A stretch of 64,000 nucleotides of DNA from Aridibacter sp965216195 (GTDB lineage: Bacteria > Acidobacteriota > Blastocatellia > Pyrinomonadales > Pyrinomonadaceae): assembly GCA_965216195.1 (NCBI GenBank), contig OZ244151.1:3038001-3102000 (forward strand), in the 5' to 3' direction. Below are positions 7,794 to 16,450 of the stretch, in pieces. The stretch's first letter is position 1. Each line of letters starts with the position of its first letter. A program made the translations under genes and the position numbers. A model generated the notes under the pieces. It made no database searches. It was given only the letters and a program-made list of their open reading frames with translations, and had not been told where the DNA came from.

Positions 7794-10376
7794 ATGAAAG
7801 CCTTTTACAAAAATGCATTAGCTACCGTTGCCTTAATTTTGCTTGGCGTCAATGCAATTTTGGCTTTTCAAGATTCAAGTCTCAAGTTACGGATTGTGGA
7901 TCAAAACGATGACTTGATTCCCAATGTAGTCGTTCGTTTGAAATCGGGCGATGGAAAAATCGTAAGAAACAATTCGGCGAACGCAAAAAGAATAATCCTT
8001 TTCAATCTCAAACCCGGAAAGTATAACTTAGAAATTGAGGCAAAAGGATTTAAGCCTAAAGCTCAGAAAGTTGAAATCAGACCGGGTATAAACGATTTAA
8101 CAATTAAGCTCGAAATAATAGAAATAGTTGAAAATGTAGAAATAAAAAAAGACCCAAGCGAAGTGAAGGTCGATGAAGTTTTCAGTAATTTTCTCACAAA
8201 AGAAGAAATTGCAGCTTTGCCCGATGACCCCGAAGAGCTAAAAAAAGAACTCAAAAGACGCTACGGCGAAGACACGATTATTAGAATTGACGGTTACACG
8301 GGCAGGATTCCTCATAAATCACAAATCGCTTCTATTAAAGTAAGCCAAAGCTCATTTGATGCTGAAAATCATGAGTTAGGGTTTAACTATGTAGACATCT
8401 ATACAAAAGTTGCCGATCAATCATTTACAGGCAACATTGGTCTCAGATTCAACGACGAGGCAATTAACGCCCGAAATCCTTTCGCTCAATCAAGATTGCC
8501 GGAACAGACTCGCTTTGCGAACTTCTTCTTGATGGGACCAATAAGAAAGGATCAGTCCTCGTTTTCTCTTAGTGTTTACAATTCGCGAAACTTAATACGA
8601 GAGAATATTGTTGCTCAAGCGCCCAAGAGTGAGATTGACAGGTCAATCGATGGAATTACAGAAGCCACAGGCTTATCATTTAACATTACCCAGAATCTAC
8701 CAAAAGACCACATTGGAAAATTCTACTACGATTTTAATATAAGAAAATCCAAGAATTTAGGCGTGGGCGGCTTCAACTTAGTGGAGAAAGCTTATTCTAT
8801 TGACAATCCCTTTCATCAGTTTCGTTTTTCCGAATCGGGTTATATAAAAAATCGGTTTCTTCACGAGATGCGGTTTCAGTTTACGTACGAGACAGTAAAA
8901 ACAACGCCGCAGAATAATGATCCTGCAATAATCGTCCTAGATGCATTTAGCAGAGGCGGCGCCGGAAATGGCAAACGAATCAGAAACCAACGCTTTCTTT
9001 TTGCAGACAATCTCCTTTTTGGTGTTGGGAAGCATGCGTTAAAAATAGGAGGATTGCTTAAATTCGAAAGGGTAAAAGAATCATCGGAATCAAACTTAAA
9101 TGGGACGTTCCTTTTTTCGAGCATTAACGACTTCAATCAAGGTATTCCGGCGCAATTCACACGGTTTAATGAAGCACGAGAATCAAGCGTGTCGAATTTA
9201 AAGATTGGTGCTTACATTCAGGACGATTTTAAAATCAGAAAAAACTTGGGATTGAGTCTTGGATTGCGTTACGAATGGCAAAACAATCTGCGAGATTTCA
9301 ACAATTTCTCCCCAAGAATGGGTTTTGTCTGGTCGCCGATTGGGAAAGGCAAACTGACTTTACGCGGAGGCGGGGGGATATTTTATAACTGGCTAGATAG
9401 TCACCATTTGTTAGCGATTAGAAACCGAGGAATCCAACTACCGACGGAAACTATCATTCTTAATCCTGAGTTTCCAAATGCGTTGGCTGGTGGTGTGGGT
9501 CTAACATTACCGGAAAGTTTTTGGAAACTAGCTGAAAATCTTAGAAATCCTTATGTAATTCACTTTTCAAGCGGAGTTCAGAGCAACTTGAGCAAGAAAT
9601 TGATGTTTCGTGCCAACTACTCCTATCAAAAAGGCGTTCATCAGTTTAGAAGTCGAAACATAAATGCGCCGTTGGAAAGTATTAGACCAAACAGCGATTT
9701 TGGAAATATTATTCAGCTCGAATCCTCTGCTTTTTTTGTCAGAAACTCCTTACGAACATCAATCGGCGGACGATTAAATAAGTCACTATCGTTTGGAATT
9801 AACTACACGCTGGCAAAGAAGATTTCCGATAACGCTGAAGTTTTTAGGCTGCCAAGTAATAACTATGATTTGAGATCTGACCGCTCAGCAGCAAGTGATG
9901 ACCAAAGGCATCGGGTAAACGCCTATGTAAACTGGTTGATAAGAAACAATCTACAATTTTCTACAATACATTCAGTCAATTCACCGTTACCTTACACGAT
10001 AACAACAGGATTGGACGATAACCAAGATACAGTCTTCAACGACCGTCCTTTGGGAGTACTAAGAAATAGCGAACGGGGTGACTGGCAATATCAAACGGAT
10101 TTAGCCCTTAGTTATTTCTTCTCCTTTATTGATAGAAAGGAAAAATCTAGAGGAGTGACTGTAATTGCAACCTCTGGTGCTGAAGCGAATACCATCTCGC
10201 GTCGAACTAATGAAAACAAAAGATTTTCAATAAAAATATTTGCTAGAGTAAGTAACGTGTTCAATCAAACCAACAACAAACACTTTGTCGGCGTTCAAAC
10301 GTCCCCGTTTTTTGGGCAGCCAATCTCAGCCCACAATTCACGAAGAATTGATTTAGGAATGCGTTTTAATTTTTGA
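7794..10376 (+). CDS. TonB-dependent receptor, Oar-like, with carboxypeptidase-regulatory domain
   Basis: An outer membrane beta-barrel of 860 residues. A signal peptide (1-24) is followed by a carboxypeptidase-regulatory-like beta domain (about 27-110), a degenerate plug region (about 115-215) and a long barrel. The chain ends RIDLGMRFNF, with the terminal phenylalanine expected of outer membrane barrels. It resembles the Oar-like receptors abundant in Acidobacteriota, whose ligands are mostly unknown. It is the last gene of the run that starts with the AraC-type regulator, so it may import or bind something linked to the Cys-rich peptide. The convergent neighbour ends seven bases away. Confidence 0.8.
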   Translation: MKAFYKNALATVALILLGVNAILAFQDSSLKLRIVDQNDDLIPNVVVRLKSGDGKIVRNNSANAKRIILFNLKPGKYNLEIEAKGFKPKAQKVEIRPGINDLTIKLEIIEIVENVEIKKDPSEVKVDEVFSNFLTKEEIAALPDDPEELKKELKRRYGEDTIIRIDGYTGRIPHKSQIASIKVSQSSFDAENHELGFNYVDIYTKVADQSFTGNIGLRFNDEAINARNPFAQSRLPEQTRFANFFLMGPIRKDQSSFSLSVYNSRNLIRENIVAQAPKSEIDRSIDGITEATGLSFNITQNLPKDHIGKFYYDFNIRKSKNLGVGGFNLVEKAYSIDNPFHQFRFSESGYIKNRFLHEMRFQFTYETVKTTPQNNDPAIIVLDAFSRGGAGNGKRIRNQRFLFADNLLFGVGKHALKIGGLLKFERVKESSESNLNGTFLFSSINDFNQGIPAQFTRFNEARESSVSNLKIGAYIQDDFKIRKNLGLSLGLRYEWQNNLRDFNNFSPRMGFVWSPIGKGKLTLRGGGGIFYNWLDSHHLLAIRNRGIQLPTETIILNPEFPNALAGGVGLTLPESFWKLAENLRNPYVIHFSSGVQSNLSKKLMFRANYSYQKGVHQFRSRNINAPLESIRPNSDFGNIIQLESSAFFVRNSLRTSIGGRLNKSLSFGINYTLAKKISDNAEVFRLPSNNYDLRSDRSAASDDQRHRVNAYVNWLIRNNLQFSTIHSVNSPLPYTITTGLDDNQDTVFNDRPLGVLRNSERGDWQYQTDLALSYFFSFIDRKEKSRGVTVIATSGAEANTISRRTNENKRFSIKIFARVSNVFNQTNNKHFVGVQTSPFFGQPISAHNSRRIDLGMRFNF

Positions 10377-10382
10377 AATTAC

Positions 10383-10826
10383 TTATGAAGTGTGATCGGC
10401 GATTACTTTCCACTTCCCCTTAATTTTCTTGAACGTTAGCGTAAACATCCCCGTCGGTTTGTCGTTTTTCCTCACAAGCGTAAAACGCCCTATGACAAAA
10501 GCGGATTTCTTGCTCAAAACATCGATTTCGAGTTCGGAAAAGGAAAGCGTTCCCATTTTTTCGCGTGTATTATAGCCTCTCTTATAACGATCAAGCGCCT
10601 TTTGCCAACCGCGAGAAAGATTTTGACCGGATAGGAAAATCATTTTTTCAGACTTCCAATATCCTTCCATAAACCCCTCAAGATCGCCGCGGTTCCACGC
10701 CGCAACCTGCGCGTTTAACACCGCTCTTATTTCTTTTGAGATTTTCGCTTTCTTTTTTTCCGACTGTCCAAACACCACACCGGAAGCGATAAACAATAGT
10801 GCAAACGTTAACGCTAGTTTTTTCAT
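10383..10826 (-). CDS. Exported NTF2-like (SnoaL/DUF4440-type) protein
   Basis: A 147-residue protein with a signal peptide (residues 1-20, ending VFGQ) and one NTF2-like domain: an N-terminal helix with VLNAQVAAWNRGDLEGFMEGY, then curved strands ending FKKIKGKWKVIADHTS. Such domains bind small ligands or act as enzymes, and the role cannot be read here. The start at 10826 is chosen because it begins a standard signal peptide. A longer in-frame reading would overlap the divergent reductase-like gene. Confidence 0.75.
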   Translation of the reverse strand: MKKLALTFALLFIASGVVFGQSEKKKAKISKEIRAVLNAQVAAWNRGDLEGFMEGYWKSEKMIFLSGQNLSRGWQKALDRYKRGYNTREKMGTLSFSELEIDVLSKKSAFVIGRFTLVRKNDKPTGMFTLTFKKIKGKWKVIADHTS

Positions 10827-10859
10827 AGTAGAATAAAAATAGCATAGAATGATCGAAAT

Positions 10860-11372
10860 ATGAGAAAGGTGATTCTCTACATCGCAAACAGCTTGGATAA
10901 TTTTATCGCGCGCGAAAATGGAGATGTCGATTGGCTTTTTGTCGACGGCGATTACGAAATGAAAGAGTTTTACAGCTCCGTCGATACAGTAATTATGGGT
11001 CGAAAAACTATCGAAAAAGGCAACGAACTGGGACAGACTCACTACAAGGACAAGAAAAATTATGTGTTTTCGCGAACCCTAAAAGATAGTGATATTGATG
11101 AACTCGAGTATGTGTGCGAAGACTTGAAAAGTTTTGTAAATAGAATAAAGGCTGAGAGCGGAAAAGATATATGGCTCGTAGGCGGTGGTAATTTGATTCG
11201 ACAATTCCTGGAAAATGATCTAATCGATGAGATATATATGTTTGTCCACCCAGTATTACTTGGAAAAGGACTTCCTCTTTTTCTTCCGTTTACTCAATCC
11301 GTAGACCTTAAACTCATTGAAACAAAAGAGTTTAGCAACGGCGTTGTGAAGCTGCGATATTCAAGACCTTAA
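10860..11372 (+). CDS. Dihydrofolate reductase-like / RibD C-terminal domain protein
   Basis: A 170-residue cytoplasmic reductase of the RibD C-terminal family, which shares the dihydrofolate reductase fold. Seen are the opening strand RKVILYIANSLDNFIA, the helix with VIMGRKTIEKG near residue 45, and the nucleotide-binding loop DIWLVGGGNLIRQFLE near residue 105. NADPH use is expected from the family; the substrate is unknown. It is divergent from the NTF2-like gene, with only 33 bases between the two starts, so the promoters must overlap. Confidence 0.85.
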   Translation: MRKVILYIANSLDNFIARENGDVDWLFVDGDYEMKEFYSSVDTVIMGRKTIEKGNELGQTHYKDKKNYVFSRTLKDSDIDELEYVCEDLKSFVNRIKAESGKDIWLVGGGNLIRQFLENDLIDEIYMFVHPVLLGKGLPLFLPFTQSVDLKLIETKEFSNGVVKLRYSRP

Positions 11373-11461
11373 GAATCCCTGGGCTAATCGCTCACGGTAG
11401 AAAAGCAACCTAATCGCTTCATTGCGCACCTATGTGTTTAGCTAAAGCATCTGGAGACGTA

Positions 11462-11914
11462 ATGAAGTTTTTTCTTGTAGTATTGATTTTGTTTTGCAGC
11501 GCACTCTCATATAGCGCTCAAAACCGAAAAACGGACTATGTGGAGTTCGAAAAAAAGCCAAAAGTTTCCAAACTCTCGCTTGCCCGTGAAGATGCCGAAG
11601 GAAACATTATTGAAGGCGTAAGCTCTTTTTCTCCAAAAGATATTCCGATTTACTGCTATGTAGATTTAAACACCTCAAAACCCATCACCGTAAAACTTGA
11701 TTTTATAGCCGTAAAAGTAAAAGGGATGCGTCCCAATTCCAAATTGATTTCGATCAGCTATAAAACCAAAAACGGAGAAGACATGGTCACCTTCACAGGC
11801 AGACCGGAAAAAACGTGGTTGGTAGGCTCCTATCGGGTAGATATTCTGCTAAACGGAAAAGCCGCTTCAAGCAAAACCTTTGAGGTTCTAAAACCTAAAC
11901 CGATAAATAAGTAA
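11462..11914 (+). CDS. Exported hypothetical protein
   Basis: A 150-residue protein with a signal peptide (1-21, ending SYSAQ). The ATG at 11462 has a GGAG just upstream, which decides it against an in-frame ATG at 11432. The mature part looks all-beta: a segment that may be an immunoglobulin-like fold (IPIYCYVDLN, VTVKLDF-like strands, WLVGSYRVDILLNGK, then KTFEVLKP). The WxxGxYRVDILLNG pattern is seen in exported proteins modelled as bounded-strand domains. I do not recognise a function. It is followed by the MOSC gene after about 40 bases. Confidence 0.6.
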   Translation: MKFFLVVLILFCSALSYSAQNRKTDYVEFEKKPKVSKLSLAREDAEGNIIEGVSSFSPKDIPIYCYVDLNTSKPITVKLDFIAVKVKGMRPNSKLISISYKTKNGEDMVTFTGRPEKTWLVGSYRVDILLNGKAASSKTFEVLKPKPINK

Positions 11915-11953
11915 TTGGAAAATCATCGCGATGTTTGATAGTTTCGTCTTCAA

Positions 11954-12514
11954 ATGAGCGATATTAAACACCTTGCTGCAAGAGAGCTTGAGGCGGGTCT
12001 CGAACACATTAAGCGATCGCCGAAAGACAATGGCATTTTGGAAATGATCGTTCGGCGTCCGGAAATTGACGAACGCGAGGTACTGAAAACCGGCGAGCTT
12101 GATCTTGAACTCGGATTGATAGGTGACAACTGGAAAACCCGTGGCAGCTCGCGCACAAATGACGGTTTTGGTCATCCCGATATGCAGCTTAACATCATGA
12201 ACTCGCGTGCGGCTGCGCTCATTGCTCAGGAAAAATCACGCTGGTGTCTTGCGGGAGATCAGCTTTATGTTGATCTAGATCTAAGCGAAGAGAATCTACC
12301 CGCGGGTTCGCAGCTCGAAGTTGGCGAAGCAATTATTGAAGTTACTGCGCTTCCTCATACAGGATGCAAAAAATTTGTTTCGCGCTTTGGACTTCAGGCA
12401 ATGAAATTCGTCAATTCAGAAACCGGACGCGCACTTAATTTGCGCGGAATTAACGCCAAGGTTATCAAGGGCGGCGAGATTTCCGTGGGTGATGTAGTTA
12501 AGAAGTTGCTGTGA
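11954..12514 (+). CDS. MOSC-domain protein
   Basis: A 186-residue single MOSC domain, the sulfur-carrier fold shared with the C-terminus of molybdenum cofactor sulfurase. The conserved cysteine is in PHTGCKKFVSRFG near residue 138. The surrounding pattern (LGLIGDNW near residue 55, GDQLYVDLDLS near residue 98, EVGEAIIEVT) is typical of stand-alone MOSC proteins. These bind molybdenum cofactor or handle activated sulfur; the exact substrate is not evident. The molybdenum enzyme operon lies 13 kb away and is not obviously connected. Confidence 0.85.
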   Translation: MSDIKHLAARELEAGLEHIKRSPKDNGILEMIVRRPEIDEREVLKTGELDLELGLIGDNWKTRGSSRTNDGFGHPDMQLNIMNSRAAALIAQEKSRWCLAGDQLYVDLDLSEENLPAGSQLEVGEAIIEVTALPHTGCKKFVSRFGLQAMKFVNSETGRALNLRGINAKVIKGGEISVGDVVKKLL

Positions 12515-13026
12515 TTCGAGGAGAATTCCATTGCGCAAAATCGGCTCCATAAGTCGTCCAACAAACAGCTCAAACCGAGGACAGATTTATGAAAAAGATT
12601 ATATTGTTATTAGCCTTTTCATGAAGTTGGAAGTTTTATCTCTTTTAACTTTAGTGCGGAAGGTCGGAGACCTTCCGGCTTGAACCTTCTTAAACCAATG
12701 AGGCTCAGCCTCATATATGTATTTTCCTATCCATGGAAAGTCAAAGACTTTCCGCACTTTATTAAACTGCCATGATTCCGGCTTTTTTTTCTTACATGTG
12801 CGACTTGAGCTGGCATCTGTAAGCCCGGCAAAAACGGTCTAGGCGCCTTATTTCTCTATCACCGACGGGCTGAAGCACGGCGGTAAAAAATAACACCAAC
12901 AAGTAATCTGACAACCGGCGATCACCGGAAATGAGAAGAACCTCTATTTTCAGACAGACATCTTTTTCCTTTCCGTAGTGAAGGACATATAATCAAGAAA
13001 TACCAATTACGCGGGATTTCTTTACT
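12515..13026. other. 512-base gap: gene remnant, hairpin element, unexplained segment
   Basis: It holds, in order, a 12-codon open frame at 12589-12624 that reads like the first half of a signal peptide (MKKIILLLAFS, then stop), a three-hairpin repeat at 12653-12757, a GC-richer segment at about 12790-12890 that I cannot explain, and a TATAAT at 12988-12993 that could be the -10 box for the aminopeptidase gene. Confidence 0.5.
12653..12757. repeat. REP/MITE-like element with three hairpins
   Basis: The ends are near-perfect inverted copies (AGTGCGGAAGGTC on the left, complement AGTGCGGAAAGTC on the right, 12 of 13 matching). Inside are three hairpins, each with a three-base loop: 12658-12676 (8-bp stem), 12699-12713 (6-bp stem) and 12735-12753 (8-bp stem). 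It has no coding capacity. Confidence 0.65.
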
Positions 13027-14955
13027 ATGAAAACAGTACATTTGTTTGTAGCGCTTATGATTTCACTATTTATCGGAGCATCTCTCGGTTGTAAAACTGA
13101 GACTCGCACGGGTGAAAAACTTGACGTTTCAAAAACCTCAAAAACCCCCACCGAGGCTGCAGAAGACGTCCATTCGTACGCGAATCCGGAAGCGATCAAG
13201 GTTACAAATGTTGACCTTGATTGGGACGTGCTGTTTGACGAGAAAATCATCAAAGGAACTGCTGAATTGAGTTTTGAGCGCAGAAAAGATGCCGACAGCG
13301 CTCCGATGATTCTAGACACGCGCGATTTGAAAATCGAAAAGGCCGAAGCTTCTGGCGATGGCGGGAAATCTTACAAAGAAACCAAATTCAAACTCGGCGA
13401 AGCCGATAAGATTCTGGGTTCATCGCTTGAAATTGAGCTTCCCGAAAATACTGATAAAGTACGCATCTCTTATTCTACAAGTCCTGAGGCATCCGGGCTT
13501 CAGTGGCTTACTCCGGAGCAAACTTCCGGAAAGAAAACCCCTTTTATGTTTTCGCAGGGTCAGGCCATTCATACGCGAAGTTTCATACCGCTTCAGGATT
13601 CTCCAAATATACGCGTAACCTACTCGGCCAAAGTTCGCACTCCAAAAGGCCTGCTCGCCGTAATGAGTTCGGGCGGAAATTCGCAGGATAAAGAACGCGA
13701 GGGTGAGTATGAATTTGAGATGGAGAAAGCGATTCCGCCATATTTGATTGCGATCGGAGTCGGTGATTTGGAGTTTCGCTCGCTGGGAGATCGCGCCGGT
13801 GTGTATGCCGAACCGACGGTAGTCGAAAAAGCAGCGAAAGAATTTGAAGACACCGAGAAAATGATCACCGAAACGGAAAAAATCTACGGTGAATATGCTT
13901 GGGGGCGCTACGATTTGCTTGTGCTTCCACCGAGTTTCCCGCTTGGCGGAATGGAAAATCCAATGCTGACTTTCGCTACTCCGACCATCCTCGCGGGCGA
14001 TAAAAGCCTCGTATCTCTTGTCGCACACGAGCTTGCTCATTCCTGGTCCGGTAACCTGGTTTCAAATTCCACCTGGCGTGACTTTTGGCTAAACGAAGGC
14101 TTTACCACCTATCTGACTTACCGAATTACCGAGGCCGTTTACGGCAAAAAACAAAGCGAAATGGAGGCGATGCTTGGCAAAAAAGGCCTGGAAGAAGAAA
14201 TCTCAAAAATGAAAGAGCGCGACCAGATTCTTCACGTAGATCTCGACGGACGTGATCCGGACGACGGTTTTACCGGCGTTCCCTATCAAAAAGGCGCACT
14301 GTTTTTACGTTTTCTCGAAGAGAAATTTGGTCGAGAAAAATTCGACTCTTTTGTTAAAAGTTATTTTGCAGAATATTCATTCCAAAGCATTACAACCGAA
14401 ACCTTCGTGGAATACTTGACCGCAAACCTGCTTGAGAAAAATCCGGGCGTTGTGGCAAAGGAAGAAATTGATGAGTGGATCACAAAACCCGGTTTGCCAA
14501 AAACTGCTCCGCAGCCCAAATCAGATGCGCTTGCTAATATTGATGCGAAGTCCAAGGAATGGCTCGAGGGTAAAACGGCAGCGAAGGATATTGATACCAA
14601 AGATTGGTCGACACAGGAATGGCTTCGCTTTTTGAGGAGTTTTGAAAAGCTCGACACCGAAAAAATGAAAGAACTCGACGAGGCTTTTGCTTTTACGAAA
14701 GCCGGCAACTCTGAAATAGCCTTCCAGTGGCTAAAAATGTCGATCCAGAATAAATATGAACCTGCGGAAGCAAGGCTGGAAGAGTTTTTGACTTCGGTCG
14801 GACGGCGAAAGTTTGTAAAACCGCTTTTTGATGAGCTGGCAAAAATTCCGGAAGGAAAAGAGCGAGCGAAAGAAATCTACGAGAAAGCGCGAAGCGGTTA
14901 CCATCCGATGACCTACACGAGCGTTGATAAGGTTTTGGATTGGAAAGCTGAGTGA
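13027..14955 (+). CDS. M1-family zinc aminopeptidase, lipoprotein
   Basis: A peptidase that removes N-terminal residues from peptides, anchored in the envelope: the signal sequence ends in a lipobox (GASLGC, cysteine 22). The M1 exopeptidase motif GGMEN is near residue 308. The zinc site HELAH is at 334-338, with the third ligand glutamate at 357 (WLNEG). An N-terminal beta domain precedes the catalytic domain, and an ARM-like helical C-terminal region (about 480-642) follows, as in leukotriene A4 hydrolase-type members. The 642-residue length fits that subgroup. It stands alone on the + strand. Confidence 0.9.
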   Translation: MKTVHLFVALMISLFIGASLGCKTETRTGEKLDVSKTSKTPTEAAEDVHSYANPEAIKVTNVDLDWDVLFDEKIIKGTAELSFERRKDADSAPMILDTRDLKIEKAEASGDGGKSYKETKFKLGEADKILGSSLEIELPENTDKVRISYSTSPEASGLQWLTPEQTSGKKTPFMFSQGQAIHTRSFIPLQDSPNIRVTYSAKVRTPKGLLAVMSSGGNSQDKEREGEYEFEMEKAIPPYLIAIGVGDLEFRSLGDRAGVYAEPTVVEKAAKEFEDTEKMITETEKIYGEYAWGRYDLLVLPPSFPLGGMENPMLTFATPTILAGDKSLVSLVAHELAHSWSGNLVSNSTWRDFWLNEGFTTYLTYRITEAVYGKKQSEMEAMLGKKGLEEEISKMKERDQILHVDLDGRDPDDGFTGVPYQKGALFLRFLEEKFGREKFDSFVKSYFAEYSFQSITTETFVEYLTANLLEKNPGVVAKEEIDEWITKPGLPKTAPQPKSDALANIDAKSKEWLEGKTAAKDIDTKDWSTQEWLRFLRSFEKLDTEKMKELDEAFAFTKAGNSEIAFQWLKMSIQNKYEPAEARLEEFLTSVGRRKFVKPLFDELAKIPEGKERAKEIYEKARSGYHPMTYTSVDKVLDWKAE

Positions 14956-15020
14956 TTTTGCCGAACTAATTTGCGTGAGTTCTCGTAATTGAATCGACGT
15001 CTAAGAAACGGAGAAAAGCT

Positions 15021-15629
15021 ATGTTTTGTCCAAGCTGCGGTCTCGAAGACACACAATCAAATCAATATTGCCGTTCGTGCGGCACAGATCTAGGCTCCGT
15101 AAACACGGTCCTTGGAACGCCACGCAATTCCGCCGGAACTACGTTAAAGACTCGTGATGAAATCGGGCGGGCGCTCGCCGCTAAGATTAAACAGACCGAA
15201 TCTTCCGAAGAGTTGAGCACATTTGCTAAGAAAGTGCTTCCCGATGTAGAAAAATTTCTCGAAACTCCCGAAGAAAGAAAAATGCGTCGCATCAGAACCG
15301 GAAGTATCACCGCGTTTGTGGGAATAGGCGTTGCAATTGGCTTCTTCCTGGCAAGCATTTTTGGCGCTGATCCGGAAATCGTCATCTTGTCTGCCATGGG
15401 TTTGGTTGCGTTCTGCGTCGGGCTCGCGCTGATCATAAACGGCAGGTTTTTCAGCGTTCCGGATAAAGCGAAGGAAGATCAAAATTCTTTTTTAGAAACC
15501 GCCGACTCAGGATTCCAGTCGCTAAACCCCACAACAAATGACCTTCTTATGCCTCCTGCCGCAAAACAGGAATTCTCTTCCGTGACCGAATCGACAACGC
15601 GCCAGCTCAAAAAAGAAGAGAAATCTTAG
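15021..15629 (+). CDS. Zinc-ribbon membrane protein
   Basis: A 202-residue protein of unknown role. An N-terminal zinc ribbon (FCPSCG then YCRSCG, residues 2-21) is followed by a charged helical stretch and two transmembrane segments (about 93-117 and 122-143), then a polar tail of about 55 residues. The zinc ribbon would face the cytoplasm. The start ATG is preceded by a purine-rich GGAGAAAAG. Zinc-ribbon plus transmembrane proteins of this size are common in Acidobacteriota, but I know no assigned function. Confidence 0.65.
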   Translation: MFCPSCGLEDTQSNQYCRSCGTDLGSVNTVLGTPRNSAGTTLKTRDEIGRALAAKIKQTESSEELSTFAKKVLPDVEKFLETPEERKMRRIRTGSITAFVGIGVAIGFFLASIFGADPEIVILSAMGLVAFCVGLALIINGRFFSVPDKAKEDQNSFLETADSGFQSLNPTTNDLLMPPAAKQEFSSVTESTTRQLKKEEKS

Positions 15630-15779
15630 TCTTTCCAACCGTTCTAGCGCTAAAACTGAAACACTTTTCGCAAAAATCACACTATTTGTAAGTCTTGATA
15701 TAGGAGTTTGAAAACATCATATTTCGGACGGGACACAAGTTTTGGCTATTGAAACACAAGTGAAGGAGGATTTTTTGCG

Positions 15780-16391
15780 ATGAAACTGTTAGTTAGTTTA
15801 TTTATTACGCTTTTTGCCCTTAGCAGCATTTCGGTGGCGCAGATGACACCGGTCGGAAAGAAACAAGAGAAAAAGAAGGCCCCGGCAAAAGCAAAACCGA
15901 CAAAGGTAATTCCGCTAACGCTACCCGAGGGATACACCGCAGGACAGGTTAAGGGAAACTTGAAAGATGGCGCGAAACTATCTTCGCTTCGTTGGGCGGA
16001 AAGTAGCCAAGTGGCTTGTTTCCCGGGAACGCGCTTTGAGATGTTTAACGGAAATCAGGTTTTCTATCGAATTACGCTTCCAGCGGCTTCGGACATGACG
16101 ATCACAGTTGTACCGGACGAGGGGAAGAATATAAGTCTCTATGCATTGCGACAGGGCATGCGCAATCAACAGGTGCCGCCAAACGTCTCGCGCGCGGTGT
16201 CTTGCGAAGCAAGCTACCAGATTTACGCAAACGTATCCAAGACCCGCCGGGTTAAGAATAAGGACAATGGAGTGCGAAAAGTTGGTTACGCGTCGGTAAG
16301 AAATCCATTTAGTATTTTGATTGGAGTGGCTGGTGCAGATGGACTAACGGAAGCTGATTTTACTTTGAAAATTGAGATAAAACCTCGCTAA
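15780..16391 (+). CDS. Exported hypothetical protein
   Basis: A 203-residue exported protein. A strong GAAGGAGG lies about ten bases before the ATG. Residues 1-20 form a signal peptide ending VAQ. A Lys/Ala/Pro-rich stretch (25-45) is followed by a globular region with two cysteines (CFPGTRFEMFNGNQVFYRITLP near residue 78, and VSCEASYQIYANVSK near residue 140), possibly a disulfide. The strand pattern resembles bacterial pre-peptidase or jelly-roll domains (DMTITVVPDEGKNISLYAL), but without a firm match. It is followed by a clear terminator. Confidence 0.6.
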   Translation: MKLLVSLFITLFALSSISVAQMTPVGKKQEKKKAPAKAKPTKVIPLTLPEGYTAGQVKGNLKDGAKLSSLRWAESSQVACFPGTRFEMFNGNQVFYRITLPAASDMTITVVPDEGKNISLYALRQGMRNQQVPPNVSRAVSCEASYQIYANVSKTRRVKNKDNGVRKVGYASVRNPFSILIGVAGADGLTEADFTLKIEIKPR

Positions 16392-16415
16392 CTGCTGACG
16401 TTATGTTGGCAGATG

Positions 16416-16450
16416 AGACCCGGGGATACCCCTTCCGCGGGTCTTTTTTT
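16416..16450 (+). terminator. Rho-independent terminator
   Basis: Arms AGACCCG and CGGGTCT enclose a smaller GGGG/CCCC stem and are followed by eight T. It ends the transcript of the exported protein. Its T-run touches the stop codon of the convergent patatin gene. Confidence 0.8.

Noticed and set aside
10827..11042. N-terminal extension of the NTF2-like protein
   Set aside because: It overlaps the divergent reductase gene and lacks the signal peptide that begins at 10826.
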